From Chloroflexota bacterium (GTDB lineage: Bacteria > Chloroflexota > Limnocylindria > Limnocylindrales > CSP1-4), in NCBI GenBank assembly GCA_015661135.1, contig JACVXW010000143.1, positions 1 through 6,240 on the forward strand: a DNA stretch of 6,240 nt, in the 5' to 3' direction. The notes under the pieces were generated by a model. That model was not told the origin of the DNA. It worked only from the letters and a program-made list of their open reading frames with translations, and did no database searches. Position 1 is the stretch's first letter. Every line of letters starts with the position of its first letter. The position numbers were made by a program, and so were the translations under genes. This document shows positions 5,081-6,240 of this stretch, piece after piece.

Positions 5081-6240
5081 ATGCGCCCGGTGGTGCCGCG
5101 CGAGCTTCCGGCCGTCGCGCGGCGTGCCGGCGCCCGGATCCGTGGCGAGGGCGGCTGGCTGCGATTGCGCGGCCGGTTCCGCGGTCGGCGCGGCCTCGTC
5201 GCGTTCCTCGCGGTCATGGGCCCGGGGCTCATCGCCGGGATCGCCGGCAACGACGCCGGCGGCATCGCGACCTATAGCATCGTTGGGGCCAGGACCGGCC
5301 TGGGGCTGCTGTGGCTGTTCCCGATCACGATCGTCATCCTTGCGATCGTCCAGGAGATGGCCGCCCGACTGGGCGTGGTCACGGGCCAGGGCCTGTCCGA
5401 CCTGATCCGGGACCGGTTCGGGGTCCGCTGGACGGTCTTCGCGATGGTCGTGCTGCTGGTCGCGAACATCGCCAACACCGTGGCCGAGTTCTCGGGTGCG
5501 GCAGCAGCCCTGGAGATCTTCGGCGTGCCACGCTGGCTCACGGTCCCGATCGTCGGCGTCTCGATCTGGGCGCTCGTCCTGTTCGCGAGCTACCGGACGG
5601 TGGAGCGGGTGTTCCTGTCCGTGATGGTCGTCTTCGTCGCCTACATCGCGTCGGCGATCCTGGCCGAGCCGGACTGGGGCGAGGTTGGCGCCGCGCTGGT
5701 GCGCCCGTCACTCGACCTCTCGCCGGCCGTCCTGCTCCTCATGGTGGCGCTCGTCGGCACCACCATCACGCCGTACATGCAGTTCTACCTCCAGAGCGCC
5801 GTCGCCGAGAAGGGCATCGGCGAGGAGGAGCTGGGGCTGGAGCGGGCCGATGCCATCGGCGGCGCGATCTGGACGAACGTCATCGCGGTGTTCGTGGTCG
5901 TTGCCACAGCCACCACCATCCGGATCGAGACCGCGGAAGACGCGGCGAGGGCCCTTGGGCCGATCGCTGGGGAGCTGTCCACCGCGCTTTTCGCGATCGG
6001 CCTGTTCGGGGCGTCCGTGCTGGCGGCGACGATCATGCCGATCTCCACCGCCTTCGTGATCTGCGAGGCATTCGGCTGGGAATCCGGGGTGGACAAGCGC
6101 TTCGAGGAAGCGCGGCCGTTCTTTGGGATCTACACCTTCATCCTGGGCCTGGAGCGGGCCGATGCCATCGGCGGCGCGATCTGGACGAACGTCATCGCGG
6201 TGTTCGTGGTCGTTGCCACAGCCACCACCATCCACGCCGT
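5081..6240 (+). CDS. NRAMP-superfamily divalent metal transporter, possibly Mg2+ type (partial, right edge)
   Basis: Open from ATG 5081 to the window end (386 full codons), six bases after the previous stop, so probably co-transcribed. No clear Shine-Dalgarno. An Arg-rich N-terminus (1-38) precedes hydrophobic segments at about 39-70, 76-93, 118-135, 153-170, 178-195, 215-240, 262-280 and 299-330. NRAMP hallmarks are GPGLIAGIAGNDAGGIAT (47-64), VQEMAARLGVVTGQGL (90-105) and VGTTITPYMQFYLQS (225-239). The TM1 metal motif DPGN is DAGG here (D58-A-G-G61): the Asp is kept and Asn is lost. In TM6 the usual A-x-x-M-P-H is T227-x-x-T230-P-Y, so the soft-metal ligand Met is absent. This resembles the NRAMP-related Mg2+ transporters more than Mn/Fe importers; substrate is inferred, not shown. 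Residues 253-280 (TM7) recur exactly at 357-384 after the TM9-like FFGIYTFILGL, an 85-bp direct repeat. The first copy also seems to lack a few loop residues after ATTI. The gene may be rearranged or misassembled. Confidence 0.82.
   Translation, partial: MRPVVPRELPAVARRAGARIRGEGGWLRLRGRFRGRRGLVAFLAVMGPGLIAGIAGNDAGGIATYSIVGARTGLGLLWLFPITIVILAIVQEMAARLGVVTGQGLSDLIRDRFGVRWTVFAMVVLLVANIANTVAEFSGAAAALEIFGVPRWLTVPIVGVSIWALVLFASYRTVERVFLSVMVVFVAYIASAILAEPDWGEVGAALVRPSLDLSPAVLLLMVALVGTTITPYMQFYLQSAVAEKGIGEEELGLERADAIGGAIWTNVIAVFVVVATATTIRIETAEDAARALGPIAGELSTALFAIGLFGASVLAATIMPISTAFVICEAFGWESGVDKRFEEARPFFGIYTFILGLERADAIGGAIWTNVIAVFVVVATATTIHA
5837..5921 (+). repeat. 85-bp direct repeat, copy 1, inside the transporter gene
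   Basis: Bases 5837-5921 are identical to 6149-6233. The spacing is 312 bp, a multiple of three, so the reading frame is kept. With one mismatch (5836 G versus 6148 C) the match extends left to 5831/6143, 91 bp in all. The copy encodes residues 253-280, LERADAIGGAIWTNVIAV onwards, the TM7 region in its expected place. The right border falls at 5921/5922, where the protein goes straight from ATTI to RIETAEDAA. Confidence 0.95.
6149..6233 (+). repeat. 85-bp direct repeat, copy 2, inside the transporter gene
   Basis: Exact second copy of 5837-5921. It follows FFGIYTFILG, where an NRAMP protein should continue into TM9-TM10 and not return to TM7. After the repeat the sequence reads HA plus a partial codon, unlike copy 1. 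That continuation (ATTIHA) looks like the ordinary family sequence after TM7. Zero mismatches over 85 bp mean a very recent duplication, gene conversion or an assembly error. Confidence 0.95.

Overview
The window is strongly GC-rich, densely coding bacterial DNA with GTG/ATG starts, weak Shine-Dalgarno signals and very long spurious open frames opposite the real genes. The gene content (a three-GAF diguanylate cyclase, a PRC-barrel/MgtE_N/CBS protein and an NRAMP-type transporter) and the protein style fit a high-GC Chloroflexota (for example Limnocylindria-like) or a deep actinobacterial lineage. This placement is an inference with modest confidence. There are no rRNA or tRNA genes, CRISPR arrays or insertion sequences.

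Left half, minus strand: a probable two-gene signalling operon. A complete cytosolic GAF-GAF-GAF-GGDEF diguanylate cyclase (3288 to 1111) is followed after 60 bp by a membrane-anchored protein with a GAF-like region. That second gene starts at GTG 1050 and runs off the left edge, so its output domain is not visible. The 60-bp gap holds a perfect 9-bp inverted repeat just before the second start.

Middle (3289-3925): a divergent intergenic region with no convincing gene. It contains a good sigma70-type promoter facing right (TTGACC, 17-nt spacer, TACACT), a small inverted repeat just upstream of the promoter, and a predicted leader of about 210 nt. The leader ends in a two-tier hairpin whose outer stem pairs with the ribosome-binding site of the next gene.

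Right half, plus strand: a metal-homeostasis module. A PRC-barrel/MgtE_N/CBS protein is split in two by an in-frame TAG (3926-4117 and 4118-5074), with what looks like a loss of about 50 codons at the junction. Six bases later starts an NRAMP-superfamily transporter (5081 to the right edge). Its TM1 and TM6 metal-site motifs differ from canonical Mn/Fe NRAMPs in a way that recalls the NRAMP-related Mg2+ transporters. A soluble MgtE-type Mg2+ sensor domain next to such a transporter suggests a transporter plus cytosolic sensor/regulator pair. The transporter gene also carries an exact 85-bp in-frame direct repeat that re-inserts its TM7 segment. The split gene and the repeat may be real gene decay or rearrangement, or assembly errors; the sequence alone does not settle this.
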